From positions 124,001 to 188,000 of the forward strand of contig NW_002476477.1 of NCBI RefSeq assembly GCF_000189635.1: a stretch of 64,000 nucleotides of DNA, given 5' to 3'. The DNA comes from Tetrahymena thermophila SB210 (Eukaryota; Ciliophora; Oligohymenophorea; Hymenostomatida; Tetrahymenidae). Made by a program: the position numbers and the translations under genes. The notes beneath the pieces are model-generated. The model worked only from the letters and a program-made list of their open reading frames with translations, was not told where the DNA came from and did no database searches. Positions 60,840 through 64,000 of the stretch are shown here, piece after piece (position 1 is the first letter of the stretch; each line of letters opens with the position of its first letter).

Positions 60840-61923
60840 ATGTTTAAAAAAATAGTTTCGAATTTGAAGCCTTTTGTTTTTTCTATAACAGCTGTTGGGG
60901 GTTCATTCGTAAGTTATTACTCCTACTTAGCATATCTCAATAGAAAGCAATTCTAAGATTAAAAAGAAAATGATGAATTATATAAAGATACTACAAGAGA
61001 AACCAATGAGTACTTCGGTCTTTCTTGGGGATATAAAGCAGATTACTTAGTAATTATTAAAAATAAATATCTAATTCTTTTCAAAAAATCTATTTAAATC
61101 TAAGTTTTAAGCATTTCTACTTTCATTTATGATTATTTTCTAAAATAAACAAATAAATAAATGATACTTAGCAGTATGTGTTTGTAGCTTTTATTTCGTA
61201 AATAATTTAAAAGGTGAAGGAAAAAATTGATTCAGGAGATATTTTTTTTATAAAATATGATTGTGATGAATGCTTATCTCTTAAACAAATGATTTGGTGC
61301 AATTTACTTTAGACTTACAAGTAAGATTAAGAATATGACTCTATAGGATTTGCATACAGAGACTCAAATGGCCTTTATATTATTTCTAACCAGTTTGGAG
61401 TAACTAAGGTAACTAACTGATTTACAAATCTATCTTTAAACTTTAAAAAAGAATTTAAAAAAATGAAAAAGGTAATGGAGTATGCAGACTTTTTGTCATA
61501 ACCATTTTTATCAGAACTTTCTGTCAGAAAATTAATTACAAAAGATTAAACAAGAGCCGATTCTAGAGCTTTCTTCCAGAGTGTAAAGGCTCACTTTAAA
61601 AAGCTGAACCAAGCAGATAAGCCAGAAATTAAAGAGTAAATAAAATAAATTTCTTAGGTGTAAATAAATTTCTTTAACTTACTTACTTTTTAATTAGATC
61701 AAGTGAAGAATTTGCTATAAATTACTTAAAATCTATAAATATTCTGCAAGATTAAGTTGTGTAAGAGAATTTAAAACCATACATTAGTGAGTACGATAAA
61801 GCAAATCCCTTTTTCTTAAAGCCTCGCTTTTCATTTGATAATAAGATAATTATTCGTTCTGCAACAAATAAATAGCTTAACAGCAGCAACTTATTTACAT
61901 CAACAGCTTCGTTTAATAAATGA
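60840..61923 (+). CDS. Unknown protein with N-terminal membrane segment
   Basis: Four exons, 60840-61049, 61172-61408, 61472-61635 and 61698-61923, join in phase for 278 residues. A hydrophobic segment near the N-terminus (PFVFSITAVGGSFVSYYSYL) is likely a membrane anchor. The central part, SGDIFFIKYDCDECLSLK then DSIGFAYRDSNGLYIIS, has the rhythm of papain-like (NlpC/YiiX-type) hydrolases, in which GDI and a following Cys and His build the site. The expected His is not where it should be, so I do not assign an enzyme. The C-terminal part, with YADFLSQPFLSELSVRKLI and EEFAINYLKSINILQ, is helical and polar. All introns are 62-122 bp with good GT...AG ends. Confidence 0.7.
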
Positions 61924-62340
61924 AATAAATAACTTTAGTACTAAAAAATTAATAACTAAGTTGATTTATTTCCATTCTTTAAACTAAATTTATATATTCT
62001 TTCTTTCTTTTAAAATAAATTTAATTAATTCTTTAACCATTCAGGCTTTAAAAAGAGTTAGTTTTAGAATTATTTATTAATAATAAATTAATTACAATCA
62101 AAATAAATATAAATATAAACAACCTATTCTATTTATAATTTGTTAAAATTTTGTATAAATAAATAATTAATTAATTAATTAATTTAGTCAAGCACTAAGC
62201 TTATAATTTACAAGTCTTAAAATTTTTTAGCATTTCTTTCTATTGGTTTTCAAGCTAAATATCATGTTATATCTAAAATTATATTTCAACAAAAGATTAT
62301 TAATATATATTAAAAAACCTCTGTTTAATTAATATTTATT
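61924..62340. other. Spacer, possibly with the last exon of the LRR gene
   Basis: AT-rich with AATT repeats at 62166-62186. Coding-like minus-strand sequence lies near 62195-62265 but could not be joined in phase to the LRR gene beside it. Confidence 0.4.
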
Positions 62341-63500
62341 TTTTACTTTAAACTTAATTCAAAAGATCTCAAAGTTGGCAGTTCTTGTATAACTTTAGAT
62401 ATTTTTTAAGCTCCTTCATCACTTATGTTAGTATTTCTTTAATAAAAATAAAATAATTAACTTGACATAAAAATTATTTGTTATTTACTTTAATGTCATT
62501 ACAAAATTTTTTAGGACTTTGCATTTAGAAATACCTTTTGTTAAATATGAAACTCCATCATCTTCAATTTAGTTGTAACTAAACACAAAAAACAAAATCA
62601 ATATTTTTTTAATCATGAAAAACATAAATAAATAAATAAAAATTAAACTAAATAAATAAATAATTACTCTAAATTTAAGACGAAGGATTGTAAATTTTTG
62701 CACAAACCAATTGCCTATCCTATATTAGCAATGCCATATTTGCTAATTTGATTATATCTAATTATTAAAAATATAAATAAATTTATTAATTTGAAATGTA
62801 AAAGCCAATTTTGCTTTGTTTGTTTATACTTTAAAAAATTTACTTTGATAAATTACATATTTTTAGAATAAATTTTAAGTATTTTTGTTATTTTCTTTAA
62901 TTTTAATTAAATTATGACAATATTTTTTAATTAAGTTTATTTTATTTTTAAATTTTGAAAGTAAATTAATTAGCTGAAATAAATAAATAATATAATACAC
63001 AATATTTAGAGCAAAAGAAGTCAAATTGAGGCATTAAGCTATTCCTTCACCGATTTTTAATGCTCCATCATCACCGATTAAATTTTTTCTATTTTAAAAG
63101 TAAAGATTAAAATTTAAATTAAATAAATTATTCATTAAAGATACTCAAGATTAAGGGAGAAGGCTAATAAATTCAATTATTATCCAAGAGTCTCTCCTAA
63201 TTTAATTGCTCCAGCAACAGTTATTAAATTATAGCTTTACTTATTAAGTTTGAGTTAAAACATATTTTAAATGTTTATTGAATAAAATACCTTAAATTTA
63301 AATCAAATTTAGTCACTAATTGACTTTCATTTATAGATTTTACTAATTTCTTGACATTTCTATCATTTATACGACTATAACTATAATTTATTTATTTAAG
63401 CAAATAAATAGTTAATTATATAATTGTTAATAATGATGCAAAAAATAAATATACCTCCAATTTAAATTGTATTAAGTGTAATTCTAGCAATCGTTGTTAT
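62341..63500 (-). CDS. Leucine-rich-repeat protein (exon-per-repeat), ends unresolved
   Basis: At least six minus-strand exons each code one LRR: NDRNVKKLVKSINES (about 63371-63294), LITVAGAIKLGETLG (about 63230-63140), LIGDDGALKIGEGIAQC (about 63108-63005), NQISKYGIANIGQAIGLC (about 62775-62690), NQIEDDGVSYLTKGISKC (about 62588-62488) and NISDEGAQKISKVIQEL (about 62447-62352). Each ends in a short Leu-rich strand and a GTAA-type donor. The repeat consensus N-x-I-x-D-x-G-A matches the other two LRR genes. Sequence around 63430-63490 may belong to the 5' part. Neither the start codon nor the stop could be fixed, so the limits mark only the supported repeats. No domain other than LRR is visible. 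Confidence 0.5.
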
Positions 63501-64000
63501 ACCTTGTTATATTAAAAATTAATTTTAATGAGGATAAATTTATTAGTAGTTTTCAAAACAAACTTTTTTACTTATTTTTAAATGTCGGAGAGGAAAAACA
63601 TCTTCCCATTTTGAGTGAATTAATTATAAGTTAATTTGAATTATTTAAAACCTATTTCCTTTAGAAAAAATATTTAATTTGAGAAGTTGAAAAGCTTTTT
63701 ACTTTTTGGTGAACTTTTTTTCTCTTAGAAAAGCAAAAAATCAAAATAATTAATTATAAAATTTTGTTTGCTTGCTTGCTTGACTTTATTAATTCTTAAT
63801 TTTAAAAAAGAATTAAATTTACTCGTTTTGATTACAAATATCAAATCTTAACCACATAAAATTTATTTAAGCAAAAACTCCACTTTTTTATATTATTTAA
63901 GTTTTCATTTTTGTACTATTTTTAGAAAATCAGCTTAATCTTTGCATTTATAGTACTGCTTTTTAATTAAAAACTATCATTTTCAAATTGATAAACCGCA
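63501..64000. other. AT-rich right edge
   Basis: No gene is recognised up to the window edge. It includes a TTGC tetranucleotide run at 63766-63782. Confidence 0.5.

Noticed and set aside
1-64000. CRISPR array, tRNA, rRNA, transposase or integrase genes
   Set aside because: No spaced direct repeats of CRISPR type, no recognisable tRNA or rRNA sequence and no transposase motif were seen; by-eye search could still miss a diverged tRNA.

Overview
The window looks like nuclear DNA of a ciliate close to Tetrahymena, probably macronuclear. It is very AT-rich. Genes have short AT-rich GT...AG introns, and every good reading frame is full of in-frame TAA and TAG that behave as glutamine codons, with TGA as the only stop. 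All exon models below use that code. Across each multi-exon model the exon lengths and phases add up exactly, which is the main support for the boundaries.

Layout. 1-956: 3' end of a multi-membrane acyltransferase-3 (NRF-6-like) gene. 1191-3539: a leucine-rich-repeat (LRR) gene with one repeat per exon. 4391-4867: a small secreted Cys-containing protein. 6143-9587: a potassium-type channel with a cyclic-nucleotide-binding domain (CNBD) and a normal TVGYGD filter. 10653-16766: a full-length ABC exporter (TMD-NBD-TMD-NBD). 17292-19000: a coiled-coil golgin ending in a GRIP domain. 20412-38916: four head-to-tail CNBD channel paralogues, here called A to D, all on the minus strand. They arose as a duplicated pair (A matches C, B matches D) and lack a GYG filter. 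39364-40530: mitochondrial COQ3 methyltransferase. 40879-42900: a second LRR gene. 43701-46700: a HID1-family trafficking protein. 47603-48557: a doubtful gene running into low-complexity DNA. 48667-49654: a PRCC-like nuclear protein. 50342-52735: a PDK1-like AGC kinase with a C-terminal PH-like domain. 56494-58795: a pepsin-fold protein lacking catalytic residues and anchored by a C-terminal helix. 59571-60077 and 60840-61923: two membrane proteins of unknown function. 62341-63500: a third LRR gene.

The genes do not form an operon or one pathway. Two themes recur: membrane excitability and transport (five CNBD channels, an ABC exporter, an acyltransferase) and Golgi or vesicle traffic (GRIP golgin, HID1). 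The most interesting parts are the 2x2 channel array, with its unusual pore, a shared Cys/His knuckle after the CNBD and one lone in-frame TGA in copy C; the ABC transporter, whose two unusual NBD motifs fall on the same predicted ATP site; and the membrane-anchored pseudoprotease.
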